A stretch of 64,000 bases of DNA from Pleodorina starrii. Its lineage: Eukaryota; Chlorophyta; Chlorophyceae; Chlamydomonadales; Volvocaceae. The notes under the pieces are model-generated. The model was not told where the DNA came from. It saw nothing but the letters and a program-made list of their open reading frames with translations, and made no database searches. Positions 1-11,899 of this stretch are shown here, piece by piece; position 1 is the stretch's first letter, and every line of letters begins with the position of its first letter. A program made the translations under genes and the position numbers. The stretch lies in contig BRXU01000007.1 in NCBI GenBank assembly GCA_030267565.1, positions 2,232,001 through 2,296,000 of the forward strand, written 5' to 3'.

Positions 1-135
1 GCCCGTTTGTGAAGACGCGGGCAGCCCTGACTGTTTTCCTTCTGTAACTCTCCCACCGGATGTTTGCATGGCACCTGACATTCTCCCCATCCGCCCCGAC
101 CCGCCCAAACCCCTGCCTGTCCTCAACTCCTCCAG

Positions 136-1818
136 ATCCGGGTGCTGCCCTGCGCACACCGCTTCCACATGGGTTGTGTAGATCAGTGGCTGGCCAACCG
201 CCGCTACTGTCCCGTCTGCAAACACGACGCCTCGCAGCCGCTGCCGCACGCGCCGGCCTCGTCGCGTGGCGGCGGCGGCGCCGCCGAGGCGGGCTCGGGC
301 AGGGCCGCGGCCGGCGGCAGCATGAACGGCTGGACGCTGCTGTTTCAGGGCCTGGTGGACTTGATTAGGCACCCGAGGTACGGCAGCGGGCGCCGCTGGG
401 GCTGTGGATTGCGGGCTTTGGGGGATGACTGTGGATCCGCCCGTCTTGCGTATTGCATTGAGTAAAAGGGGATGCTTGTGGACGCAAAGAGCCCTTGTCG
501 CTCCGCGCGTGTACACTTTGAGGGGGCCGTACTGTCCCGGCGCGCCTTGCGGTATCCATTGTTGATCCCTGGCCACTGCCTCGTCCCCCTGCCTGCGTCA
601 CGAGGCGGCCGCCCACCCCGCCACCCCGGCGCCCCTCACTCACCGACCGGGCCGTCCGCACGCCTGCCACGCATGTGCCCCGCCCCTGCCCCGCCCCGCC
701 CCGCTCTGCAGGGTGGTGCCGCGCCAGCAGCCTGCTGCAAGCCAGCCTCGACAGCAGCGATTGCGGCAGCAGCCACAGCAGCGCGCGCGAGGCCGGAGGC
801 ACCAGCAGCAGCAGCTGCTGCTGCCGTCGCCCCGCGCGGCCGCCGCGGCCGCCGAGCTGCTGGTGGGCTGGGGCTGGGGTGGTTGTGCGCGGAGTGTGGT
901 TGTGCGCGGAGGGGCAGTGGAAAACGAGACACAGCGCAGCGGTGGAGCGTGTAGAGGGGGGGAGGCTGCACCGCGTTTCGTGGAGCAGGCCTGTGCCTGC
1001 GGGAGGACGATGTGAGAAACGTTTCCAGCGCTCCGGGGAGTGTTGAGGCGAGGGGCCGAGAGGCAGCTGCTGACTCGGCGCCTCAGCAGTTGGGCGGCTG
1101 CGCGGCTCGTTTACCTAGCCAGTTGGTCTACTTCAGGTTTTTCGCTCTCCATCTGTCTCCACAACCTGAACCATGCGCCTACTTCTCACGCTTTGGCCCC
1201 CAGTCGAAACCGGTAGCACGCCCCCAGTCGGCTCCGTTCCCCCGCGCGCGTGCCTATCCATCGGCCGTCCCTCCCGTGTCCTGCCAACGCACCTTCTACA
1301 CCCACTAACTTCGCCGCCCCTTCGCCGCCCCTCCTCTCCTTACGCTCTCTCCCTCATGTCCCGCCGCGCCGCAGGAGCCGCTGGTGCCGCCGGCCGCGAC
1401 GCCACAGCCTTCAGCGGCCGCCGCGCCCTCGCCCTCCAGCGCCCCGCCGCCTGCCGGCGACCTGGAGGCGCCCGGCCCCTCACAGCCGCCCATCGCCGCG
1501 GCAGCGGCCGCAGCACCAGCCACCGGCAGCAGCATCAGCAGCGCCAGAAGCGGCGTCCCCAGCGGCGCTGCCTCCAGCGGCGCCTCTATGCCCATCTCCA
1601 TACCCGCCAACGCCGGCGCCTTGGCCGCAGCAACTGCAGAGCCGGCGGCAGGTCAACAGCGGCAGCAGCGGCAGCAGCAGGCGGGGCGGGCCGCTGCGGC
1701 GGCGGCGGGGGGCCCGGCGGCGCGTGTGCGCGCAGTCCTCGCGGGGCTGTGGGGATCCGCTGCAGGCGGGGGCGGCGGCGCCGCTGCTGGGACCCCGCAG
1801 TACTCGTCGACATTGTAG
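136..1818 (+). CDS. RING-H2 finger E3 ubiquitin ligase, 3' part (3 exons)
   Basis: Exons 136-377, 712-862 and 1375-1818 join in phase (ends at phases 2, 0, stop TAG at 1816-1818). The first visible exon encodes the second half of a RING-H2 finger: a C-x-H-x2-H-x2-C cluster ([10 protein letters not shown]) followed by W and the last zinc pair CPVC. This is the part that positions the E2 enzyme in RING E3 ligases. The first Cys pair and everything upstream lie outside the window. After the finger comes a long Gln-, Ala-, Ser- and Pro-rich tail of about 240 residues with no recognised domain, typical of volvocine proteins. Family call from the zinc ligands is secure; the substrate cannot be inferred. 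A TGTAA at 3321-3325 could be the polyadenylation signal, implying a long 3' UTR. Confidence 0.8.
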
Positions 1819-4355
1819 GGTCCGGCAGCACGGCGGGTGGTTGGGGCTTGAGGCTTTGGGCTTTGGGTGAGTTGCGTTGATGGGACGGCTCTGTGCGGGA
1901 CGGGACGAACCAGCCAGCCAGGCAGGCAGGCAGGCCAGGTGTACAGCAGCGGGGGGAAAAGGGTGGGCGTCTCTTTTTCCCAGGCACGGTGACACTAAGG
2001 ACAGACAGACAGGCATCCTATACCAAAACTGGAATCATCAAACACGGGCCATTAGGGCCGCAGCGTAGTGTAGTTCAAGCGCGGGCCGCAGCGCGAGCTT
2101 CCCCTCTCGGCTTGCATGTGCAAGCAACGACGGCGCAGCACTGGTGGTGGTGGCGCTGCTGCGGTCCGGGCTAGGCTGGCTTTGGGGCCATTTACAGATG
2201 GGGAGCTCTAGGGGGATCCGGTCTTAATTGTTGTCGTTGTTGTTGTTGTTGGGTTTGCCGCCGCGGACGGACTCGCGGGCGGGACCTTCCGGGCCGGTTT
2301 AATGGGGCTGGAAGTGGCCTCGTCTGTAGGCTGGTTCCTCCGGCGCCTGAGGGGCGCGGCGTGACTCCAGGGGGCGGGCAGCTGGGGGGGCGTTGGGCAG
2401 GGCTGGGGGGGGCTTCCGTTCGACGAGTGGTGCCGTGGTTTGCGCGGCGGGTGTGTGCACGACCGCCAACGGCAGGAGCGACTGCTGCGCACTAGGCACT
2501 GCACCGCAAGTTCTTGCCGTTCGCGACGCCGGTCTGCAGTGTGGGATCAAGCAGTGTGAGGAGCACAGTACTGGATGCAAACACGCTGGATACGAATGGG
2601 TAAAATCGCTGATGTTGGTTTGTGAGGAGAGGAGTGCGTGGGTAGGTGAGAGGTGGTTGGTGCGAAGGAATGCCGTAAGCGGCGGCTTCGGGCATGCCCT
2701 GGGATCGGGGAGCCAGAGCCAGCAAGGGCGGGGCCGGGGGTTGAGGTGGCATGCACCAGCCAAGGGCGGAGGGCGACGCGCGGACGGCGGAGGCGGCAAG
2801 GCTGCCGGTGACGCGTCGGCGGCGGCCTTGCAGTCATCGCAGCGGCGTCTCTATGCTTTTGTATTATTATACCGCGTGTGCGTGGTTGTGTACTTTTATG
2901 CACGTCGTGCACGGTCTCATGCCTGAGCGCTTCAGGGGAGGGGGAGGTACGGAGGTTTGCGTCAGGGGATGGTGGTGCGGCGAGGAGCACCGCACTGTTG
3001 TACCCCACAGGACGCCGAGGCGGCCAGGCTGCCTTCGGTGGTTTGACGAGGCCCGCTGTTCTTTTGTCGTTGCGCCGCATATATGTGGTTCTACTCGTTG
3101 ATTTTTTCGGTTGCTGACACTGACCACGAATTGGACAAGGTTCTTGTCGCCGGTCGCACAGCCGACACATAATTGCCGTACATCTGCAGGCGCGATATCC
3201 AGGGCCGACTGCTGTGTGGCTCCGTTACCAAGACTTACGCGTTGATTCGGGAGCAAATGGAAAAGGTTGGGTACCGAAGGAGAGCCGCATGCAGAGGCGG
3301 GGTTGATTCCAGCAGCCAGCTGTAAAGTCGGGGAGCTCGTGACTGCTTGCGGCGTGTGCGACGCCGGGGCCCTCCGGGGCTCAAAAGCCCCCCGGAGCTG
3401 AGTCCTGAGTGTACCTACACCACGCGCGCACCTCACACAGCACCTCACATCAAGCATGTTGGCGCGTTGACGGCCCCTGGGGCAGGTACGGGGCAGGTGC
3501 CACGGCTGGCCTGTCTCGCCGGCACGCACCCGGTCTGGCGCCGCGGAGCGCGGCAAGACAACGTCCGAAGCAGGAGGCACACATCATCATGCGTCCTCAT
3601 GCGCAGGGCCGCACACAAATCATCCTTTGCGCGCCACACGGCCCACCCTTGAGAGAGCTCGAGCGAGAGCGCGAGCGAGCGACCAAGGAAAGTCGTGGCT
3701 GCGCGGCTGCGGCCGACGGCCGTGCCAGGGCGCAGCGGGCTGCCCGTATCCTTCGGAAGCACTGCGCCCCGCCGCCAGCAACGTCGCTCACCCCACGGCC
3801 CTCCTGCGCCGCGTCTTGCCGCTCCGCCTGACCTTCCGGCCGGTGCAGGGTGCACCCAACAAAAGCGCGCGAGCATGTGTGCGCCGCCGCCGATGTCCCT
3901 CCCCGCCACACCCCCGCCCGCCCGCCCGCCTGTCCGTTACCCCCTGCAGTGCTGTCGATGCCGCTGTTGCTGCTGTCGATGCCACTAATGCTACTACCGT
4001 ATTGTTGCTTTGCCATTCCTGCAGTCCGTATTATCGCTCGTCAATCTCGACTCGCCCGCGCGTCCCGCCCTCCTTGCGCAGGGGAGCGGACCGAGCACGC
4101 GACGCCTGGAGGGCGCATGCACCTTTCTGCAGCTAGTTGGGACGTTTTCTATACGCACGATATGAACGAAAGGCGAAACTTGCACTTTGCGGCGCGCTGT
4201 GCCCGCTGACACGCCTCCCCCCTCCCGCAAAACCCCACCGCAAAGCCCGAGCGCCCAGCGTGCCCGGCGGGCGACGGATGGGCACAACCCCGGATGATCC
4301 CCGGACCTCTAAGGGTGACGGTGCGAAGCGTGCGGGTTACTGTGCGACCGGATGA
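1819..4355. other. Intergenic between convergent genes
   Basis: This stretch separates the RING gene (+) from the ARM-repeat gene (-) and must hold both 3' UTRs. I see a (GTT)n tract around 2225-2251 and GA-rich tracts near 3650-3690. Open frames here are GC-rich chance frames in low-complexity DNA. Similar GACG..GAGGCGG..AGGCTGCC blocks occur near 2777 and 3012, but neither extends into a believable exon chain. Confidence 0.5.
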
Positions 4356-7300
4356 TCAGGTCGGCTTGGCCTTGAGCGCCGGCGGCTTCATCTTGGCCAC
4401 CACAGCCGCCAGACCCTGAGGCGCCGCGACGGCTTTGCGGCCCTGCGTCGCATCGCGCGTCGTTGCGGAGAGGGGGAGATGCGGCGTCGGTGTTGTCACA
4501 AACGGGCAAAACGGGCCTGAGCGCCACCACCAACCGCCTCCCTCCTCTCTCCCACCCGGCTCCGCCTGCGTCTGCGTCCGCCTCCTTCCCGCCCCCGCCC
4601 CTGCCCCTGCCTCCGCCCCAGCCCAGATCCCCTGCCCGGATCTCCCTCGCCCTCTCTCTCTCCCTCCCCCTCTCCCTCTCCCTCTCCCTCTCCCTCTCCC
4701 TCTCCCTCTCCCTCTCCCTCTCCCTCTCCCTCTCCCTCTCCCTCTCCCTCTCCCTCTCCCTCTCCCTCTCCCTCTCCCTCTCCCTCTCCCTCTCCCTCTC
4801 CCTCTCCCTCTCCCTCTCCCTCTCCCTCTCCCTCTCCCTCTCCCTCTCCCTCTCCCTCTCCCTCTCCCTCTCCCTCCCCCTCTCTCTCCCTCCCCCTCTC
4901 TCTCTCCCTCCCCCTCTCCCGCCTCCCCGCCTCCGTCCCCGTCTCTGTCTCCCACTCACCACAGAGTCCTGCGCCTGCAGCAGCCCCGCCGTGCTCTGCT
5001 GCAGCGGCCGCTCGAAGTGGCTCTGCGGCACATTGGCCTGGTGCACGTAGTCGGGCACCTTGTACAGCTGCAGCTTGGGCAGCAGGTCGGGACTCATGGA
5101 CAGGTTGATAAGCGTCTGGGGGGCGAGGGAGGAGAGGAGAGGGAGGGTTTAAGGCAAAGGTGGGAGGGAGGGAGGGAGGGAGGGAGGGAGGGAGGGCTTA
5201 CAGAATGGAGGCGAAACGTAGGGAAGAGCAAGGGGGAATGGTTGAGGGGGCAAGGCAGAGGGTGAGGGCGGGATGGGGCGGGATCGGGATTGCGTGAGAG
5301 GAGCACAAGGCGAGAGCACAATGCGTAGCGGTGGTGGAGAGAGGCTGAGAGGCGAGAGGGGCAAGGCGTGCGGGCGTGCCGCCACGCTGCGAGGGCCAAG
5401 TAGCCACTCACGGCGGCCGCAGGCAGGCAAGCAGGCAACCCGGCGCGGCGCAGGGACCGCAGCCACCCCCCGCACCCTTCCTCCCACCCTTCCAGCCACC
5501 CACTCACCCACCCACACCATCGACGCATCGCACTCTTACCCCCCTCCCCCGCACACCTCACCACCACCTCACCCACCTGGCGCGCGTTCCACCTTGCCGC
5601 CGAGTTCTTGCCCTCCAGCAGGGGCAGCAGGTAGCGGATGGCGGCCGCCTCCACCAGCGCGGGCCGCTGCTCCTCAGCCAGGCTCACCAGACGGAGCACC
5701 GCACTCGCGTACGTCTGGGCCTCAAGAGTGCCTGCGTCCAGAGTCCAGAGTCCGGGGTTGGGGTTGGGGTTGGGGTTGGGGTTGGGCGTAGGGGTGGGGT
5801 TGGGGTTGGGGTTGGTAGAATTGAAGCGATACCGCAGCGGAGGGCCGGAGACCGGGGCATCCGGGGGGTGTGGGCCGGGGACCGGGTGGAGTGGGCTGGG
5901 GTGGGGTGGGGTGCATCAGGTTACGATATGTTGCAACTTGCGACTTGCAAAAGGTGGACTTGGGACCTCTTTCGTCCTCCCCCAGACCCCCCCTCTCACC
6001 CGGCTCCATCTTGGCCTTTTTCTTCTTGCTCTTCTTCTTCTTCTTCTTGCCCTTGGGCTCCTCAGCGGGGGGCTGCCCCTCCTGCACCGCCTGAGGGGTG
6101 GGTTCCAGAGTCGCGTCGCGTGCGGGTGAGGGTGAGGGCGGGTGAGGGCGGGTGAGGGCGGGTGAGGGCGTGTGAGGGCGTGTGAGGGTGAGGGTGAGGG
6201 CGACCACAGATGCTGACCTCCAGCCTTTAGCCCTCCTTACCTCCAGCCTCAAGCCCCCCTCACCTCCAGGTCCGGTAGCGGTCCGTCCGGCCCCACGCAC
6301 AGCCCCACCAGCGACCTCAGCACTCCGTCCAGAGCAGCCACCTTACGGGCGCGACCCACCACCTGCGGGGCGGGGGGGGGGGGCGGGGGGCGGGGGGGCA
6401 GTGAAGATGGGACCGCAGCGGTGGAATAGAGGCGTGACACGTTGAGCGAATGGACAGACCGGGGCCGGAGAACATGCGGGAAGGCAGGGAAGGGCCCAGG
6501 GCAGGCAGAGAAGAGAACAAGCGGCAGGGAGGTTGCAAGAGGCTTTGGATTGGGTTTCGGTTTCGGAGCTGACGAGGCGGCAAAGAGGTACAGGCGAGGG
6601 CTGTGGAGCTACCGCGCCGTCGGTCCTCCACCGTGCCGTACCTCAGCCCCCGGCGCAGCACGCAGCGAATCCGTCCCCTTCTCAGTCCTCACACACCTGG
6701 CGCCCCCGCCCCATGCCCCGCCCCGCCCTGCCCCACCACTCGCTTCTCTTCACCAATGTCCCACCACTCGACCTCCGCGCAGGGGCCGCCACCCGCCTCC
6801 ACCTGCTCCCTTGTAACCCCTCCCTCCCTCCCTCCCTCCCCCCCTGCTCCCTTGTAACCCCTCCCTCCCTCGTCCCTCCCCACCTGCTCCCTTGTAACCC
6901 CTCCCTCCCTCCCTCCCTCCCCACCTGCTCCCTGGTCTCATCATCCAGCAGATCCACATTGGGCACCTCTATGCCGCCCATTCCACCCGGACCCAGGCCA
7001 TCAGGGCCCAGACCAAGGCCGGCCTCCAGACCCCGCGTCACGGTGGCGACGGCCGTCGCCGCAGCGCCGCCGCTGGATGCCGCGCCGCCGACCGGCGGCG
7101 CCGGGGGCGCCGCGGCGCCGGCGGCGGGGGCTGCCGCCGCCGCCGCCGCGGGCGCGCCCGGCGCGCCCGCCGCGGGCGCCGCCGGCGCGCCTTCGGCCGG
7201 GGGAGCTGCGCCGTTGGCCGCGGCTGCGTCGCCTGCGCAGAGGAGGGAAGTGCGGTAGGCGCAGCGCAGCGCATTGGGCCCACACCACCACCACCGCCAC

Positions 7301-10300
7301 CACTGGCTCATGTCGCATGGGCAACCACGCACAGTTTCGCTGTGCCCTGTGCCCTGTGCCCTGTGCCCTGTGCCCTGTGCCCTGTGCCCTGTGCCCTGTG
7401 CCCTGTGCCCTGTGCCCTGTGCCCTGTGCCCTGTGCCCTGTGCCCTGTGCCCTGTGCCCTGTGCCCTGTGCCCTGTGCCCTGTGCCCTGTGCGGGTGTGC
7501 CCTAGGGCCAGCGCCAAGGCATCTCGCCCCCGCATCCCTGCCCGGCTTCTGAAGTCCAGTACCACATCTGTCACATCTCATGCACAGCCCAGCCCGCAGG
7601 CCCCGGCAAAAACAAACTCGTTGCACCGGATTACCACCATTCCCCTCCACTGGTGGACACTGGACCTCAGGAGCCCCACCCCACCACCACCGCCCTCAGG
7701 GCCAACGCCAGCCGGCACCCACCCGCCGCAGGCTCCGAGCCCGCCGACGCCGGCGGCGGCCCCGCCGCCGCCGCCTTGGCCGCCGCCGCCGTCGCCCGCC
7801 AGAGGCTGTCGGGCATCACGTAGCGCAGCATGCAGGCTGGAGGGCGACCAAGGAGATAACCACAGCGAAGGGAGGTTGGTGGGAGGCAGGGTGGTTGGGC
7901 GGTAGGTCAAAGAGATACGAACCGTTGCGCTTCGTCAGCGCATGTGGCGAGTGGCGGGTGGCGGATAGCGGATGGAGCCCGGGTCAGCCGACCCATGAGG
8001 AGCGAGTGAAGCCATGCAGGCTGGTATGGTAACGACTGCCGTAATCGAAGAAAGGCCCACCTAACCCTAACACCCAGCCAAGTCTCAGCCTCAGCCCACC
8101 CACCCACCCAGCCCGCCACCCACCCAGCCCGCCACCCACCCCCCACCCACCCCCACCCACCCCCCACCCCCCACCCACCCCCCACCCACCCACCCGCCGA
8201 ATGCGCCTTGTACACCAGCGGAATGACCGGGTGCAGGAACACCACCGCCAGCGGCTCAAGCGCCGACAGCCCCACCACCACCTCCTCGCAGGCGGCGGGA
8301 CTGGCCCTCCGCAGCAGCTGATTCAGCACCGCCACCGAGGCGGCCTTGGCCATGGGGTGCGCGTGCCGGGTGCGGAGGACCTGGCCGGGGTAGGCGCAGC
8401 GGAGGGCAGCAGAGGGATGAAAAAAGATACCGGTACCGCAGCGAAGGGACGGAGAGCGGCGTGAGCGGGGTAGGCGCAGCGGGGACAGTGATGAGGCAGG
8501 TGGTCGCGATACGATCGCCATCACGCGCGTCCCCCCTCGCGCCCAGCCGCCGGCCCTGCCCTGTCCCGGCCGCACCTTGACCATGTGCGCCGGTCCGCCC
8601 GCCGCCATGAGCGCCGCACACGCCCCGTTGGCCAGCTCCACCTCGGGTGCGCAACACAGCGCCTCCATCGCCGCAGCGGCGTCGTAACAGGCGGAGCGGC
8701 CGCCCAGTTGGCTCATGTCCTGAGAAGGTGGGGGTGGGGCGGGGCGGGGCGGGTTGGGTTGGTGGAGTGGTCGGGGAGAGCGAGGAACCCAGCCCCCAGC
8801 CCCCAGCCCCACGCTCCAAGCCCAGCCCCCAGCCCACACCTACGCCCATCCGCTGCGGTATCTTCTGTCTCACCCCAGCCCAGCCCAGCCCAGCTCGCCC
8901 CAGCCCCACGCTCAGCACCGTCCCCAGCCCCAAGCTCAGCACCGTCCCCAGCCCCACGCTCAGCTCAGCTCAGCCCCGCCCCCCGCCCCCCGCCCCCCGC
9001 CCCCCGCCCCGCCCCCCGCTCAGCCCCACCGTGAGGTCCAGACACGCCACCAGCGGCCTCCAGTCCCAGTCTGCGCGCATCAGCCGCCACAGCCGCGGTC
9101 GCGTGTCCTGCTCCCGAGCCACCACCCGCAGCAGCGCTGTGGGCGTGTGGGCCGCGTGAGCGTAAGCGTGCGCGTGCGGGAGACCAAGCGTGGCAGGGGG
9201 AGACCAAGCGTGGCAGGGGGAGACCAAGCGTGGCAGGGGGAGACCAAGCGTGGCAGGGGGAGACCAAGCGTGGCAGGGGGAGACCAAGCGGAGCGGGCGG
9301 GAGGGCGGGAGGTGGAGAAGGCAAGACGGAAAGGCGGGTGTCGGTCAAGGCAGGCCAGTGATTGGGGAGAGTATTAATCCCGCCTGCCCCTCCCTCCCCC
9401 TTCTCCCCTTCGACACCAGCCCGCCCCAGCCCCCTCCAAGCCGGGACTCACAGCACGCCGCCGCCCTGAGGCTGGCGCTCTCATCGTTGAGCGCCGCCAG
9501 CACGTGCTGTAGGGGGGCGGGCTTGGAGTCCATCATGACCTGGCGCTGCACGGGGTTGTCGCTGGTCATGGCCACCAAGATGCCCAACGCAGGGGTCATG
9601 TCGGGGGCCTTGCCGCTGGCAAGGATCTTGACAGAGGTCTGCGAGAGAGAGGGAATTTGGGGGAATAAAAGATACCGGGATGGGGGGGGAGGTGCAGAGC
9701 ATGATAGTGCAAACGTGCATGGGTGCACAAACGGGCGAAGAAGGACGTACAGGGCATTAGTGGGGTGGTGGTGGAGAGGGGCAGGGCCGCGGGAGGCGCG
9801 GGTGCAGGAGGGGGCCACTCCTTTCTGGTTGGGCAGCTGGTCTGGCGGCCGGTTTTGTGATACGTTGGGCCAGGAAACAGAGGCCGGGACGGGCGGAGGA
9901 AGGCCCTTCCCCCGAGAAAGAGGGCAAGGCCTGAGTTTGTCGCGTGCTGGCTCGCAAGCGATGACCTGCGAATGGCCATACTGCCGTACCTCCACGACGC
10001 CGTACTTGACGGCCTCGTCGCGCTTGGCCTTGGCCGCCTTGTTTGACGGGAATAGAAGCTGCCAGATGAACATGCCGGCCTGGGGCGCAGAGACGCAGCA
10101 CGCAGGGAGAGCAGGAGGAGGAGGGCGTGGGCTGGTGCTGAAGGGTTGTGATGCGTGTTGCTGGGGCTGTTTGCTTAACGGTGTTGTTGGACCATTGTCA
10201 CGAGTCCTTTAGTGCGTAGCAGCCTCGTGCTGTCATGCCATGCTGTTGAACAGCATGTGCGAGTTCGCAGGTCAAAGCGTGGCCACGGCAATTTTTGGTG

Positions 10301-10884
10301 TGATGTGGGTTGTGGAGCGGCTGGGGGTACGGCGACTGGGACCCTGTGGAAAACCTGATGTTGCTCGCTAGCAAGCGGTCAGCAACATGATGTACCAATC
10401 ATTGAGGATGGAGGTGTTATGCTTAAACGGGTGTAAAGGTGCTGTGCTCAAGTACACTTACACATGCCGCTGCCCGCATGTGCCCTGTAAGGTCCCGATC
10501 ATTCGCCCGAGATGGAAGTAAATGGACTAAGGGTTCCAGGTTAACAACAGTGCCGACGCGCCACTCCCTGGCGTGATTGTTGTGCTCAGACACTTTACAC
10601 ACACCTGTGTGCGAGTGATGTTTGGAGGTGGCGCTTGGCCCTCCTTCAGCTTCGTCTCCTTGATGTCGCCACTATAAAACTCTGATAGCTGCGCGCCAAG
10701 GAAAGCCGGTGATTGCGGAACCCTCATGCCGTCTCCGGAAAGCGTTGCTCTGCACCCTCGCCAACAGTCGAACCTTCTGCAGATTCTGGCTAAGCTCCCA
10801 CAGTCCATCAGACATCCATGCTGGCTTGGCTCCCTTCTTCTTCTTGCCTCCGCCCTTCTTTTTCCCATCCTTCTTAGGAGGCAT
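4356..10884 (-). CDS. Armadillo-like repeat protein with lysine-rich N-terminus (14 exons, 639 aa)
   Basis: Exons on the minus strand: 10884-10774, 10688-10605, 10079-9990, 9638-9452, 9136-9030, 8719-8576, 8380-8194, 7836-7723, 7232-6925, 6362-6264, 6090-6000, 5731-5577, 5115-4960, 4442-4356. All junctions are GT-AG and phase-consistent; total 1920 nt, stop TGA. The product starts [10 protein letters not shown] with a very basic first 20 residues. Then come helical Leu/Ala-rich segments (for example [20 protein letters not shown]) that look like ARM/HEAT-type solenoid repeats. A 103-residue Ala/Pro/Gly-rich exon (7232-6925) and a Lys-run exon (6090-6000) interrupt the solenoid. Such proteins act as scaffolds, and several are ciliary in algae, but nothing here fixes a role. 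The exon 1 donor (GTTCGA) is weak, so the exon 1-2 join is the least certain part. Confidence 0.75.
4668..4878. repeat. (CCCTCT)n hexanucleotide tract in the last intron of the ARM gene
   Basis: About 35 nearly perfect copies of a pure pyrimidine hexamer, flanked by degenerate CT-rich sequence. It lies in the intron between the last two exons, so the transcript carries a purine run (GAGAGG)n. The long frames across it (Arg-Glu, Leu-Pro or Ser-Leu dipeptides) are artefacts. Confidence 0.95.
5754..5818 (+). repeat. (TTGGGG)n telomere-like tract in an ARM-gene intron
   Basis: Two runs of GGGGTT hexamers separated by a short GGGCGTAGGGGT interruption, in the intron between exons 5731-5577 and 6090-6000. 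The motif matches the ciliate-type telomere unit, not the TTTTAGGG or TTTAGGG of volvocine algae. Most likely a G-rich microsatellite. Confidence 0.9.
6120..6195 (+). repeat. GGTGAGGGCG decamer tandem repeat in an ARM-gene intron
   Basis: About seven copies of a 10-bp G-rich unit with drift to GTGTGAGGGC, inside the intron 6091-6263. Confidence 0.85.
7341..7492 (+). repeat. 7-bp minisatellite (TGTGCCC)n in an ARM-gene intron
   Basis: About 21.7 perfect copies of TGTGCCC in the intron between exons 7836-7723 and 7232-6925. No interruption is visible, which suggests recent expansion or ongoing homogenisation. Confidence 0.95.
9181..9290 (+). repeat. 20-bp minisatellite in an ARM-gene intron
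   Basis: Five and a half perfect copies of a 20-bp unit beginning AGACCAAGCG and ending GGCAGGGGG, in the intron between exons 9638-9452 and 9136-9030. Confidence 0.95.
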
Positions 10885-11899
10885 CCTTCCTATCTAAACT
10901 TGTACTTAGATTACAAGCTCTAATTTAATTCTCTGCGATGCGACTGCATGCAAATAATTCGAAGCCTGTGAGCAAATGCACTCTGTGGCGTTTCGTTGTG
11001 TGATCAGGCTGGCTTGAGTAGAGTTATGAAATATGTAAATTTTTGTTAGGTTACTGCATAACTCTTGTTCAATTTATTTTGAGTCGTTTCAGATCGAGTC
11101 GGAGAAGCACACGTACCAACGGTCAACCAACGGGAGGTGCATAAAAGCATAAGGGGCTTAGGCATAACATCGGAGGTGCATATTACGCACTGCACGTCGT
11201 GAACAAAACGTGCATAGAGTGCCAACTTGCACCTGCAGAGCGGTGTGTTAAATACTACGCCTGACCCTGCAACTGCTGGCCGTGGAACTAACATTTAGGG
11301 CCGCATCCCCCCATCTCCTGGTCGGTCAAGTCGGATACATCTGCTGAACAACATGGCCGGCAAAGATGGCATCCCTGAGCTAGTCAGTCTCAATGTCTCG
11401 GCGTGGTCGCTCAAGGTAGGTGGCCCGGCCGCGAATGTCTCCGTGCGAAGGCACTGGCCCGTCCAAGGATACCGCCCATCGCAGTCGAGGGACTGTCTGC
11501 ACATGTGATTATGTCGCCCGTCAATGTGAGCCTCGCATAGTTGCTGTCAGAGCTGTTCACCGCCGTGACCTGAACGAAGCAAGCGCTGTCTGCCTGAAAA
11601 TAGGGCTCCTGACCGGTCTTTCTTGAGCTTTGACAGGCCTGAAATAAATTTCATTGTGCCCTGCTCCTGAGCTCTTAGCGAAAATCGTTGGTATCATGAG
11701 TTCATGACGCACGTGATTGTCCCAGTTGCGGTTGATCACCCTCGCGGTTGATGCCACACCCCAGCGGACACCCCCATCCCCCGAGCCCAACCTCACGCAA
11801 CCGCAGAGCGCAATACACACCAGCGCAGCTGGCCAAATGTTGTTGCGTTGATCGCTTGATCCCACCTTACACAATAAACCACTTCCAGCGCACCAAGAT
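10885..11899. other. Divergent promoter region between ARM gene and GST-like gene
   Basis: About 1 kb between two divergent start codons (10884 on -, 11900 on +). It has a notably AT-richer block at 10900-11080. No coding exon chain or RNA gene is recognisable. It presumably holds both promoters and 5' UTRs. Confidence 0.5.

Noticed and set aside
4309..5265. Long open frames of Arg-Glu, Gly-Arg, Leu-Pro or Ser-Leu repeats on both strands
   Set aside because: Produced by the (CCCTCT)n intron tract; open in several frames at once.
7001..7650. Overlapping Arg/Ala-rich frames on both strands
   Set aside because: Shadow of the Ala-rich ARM-gene exon and of the 7-bp repeat.
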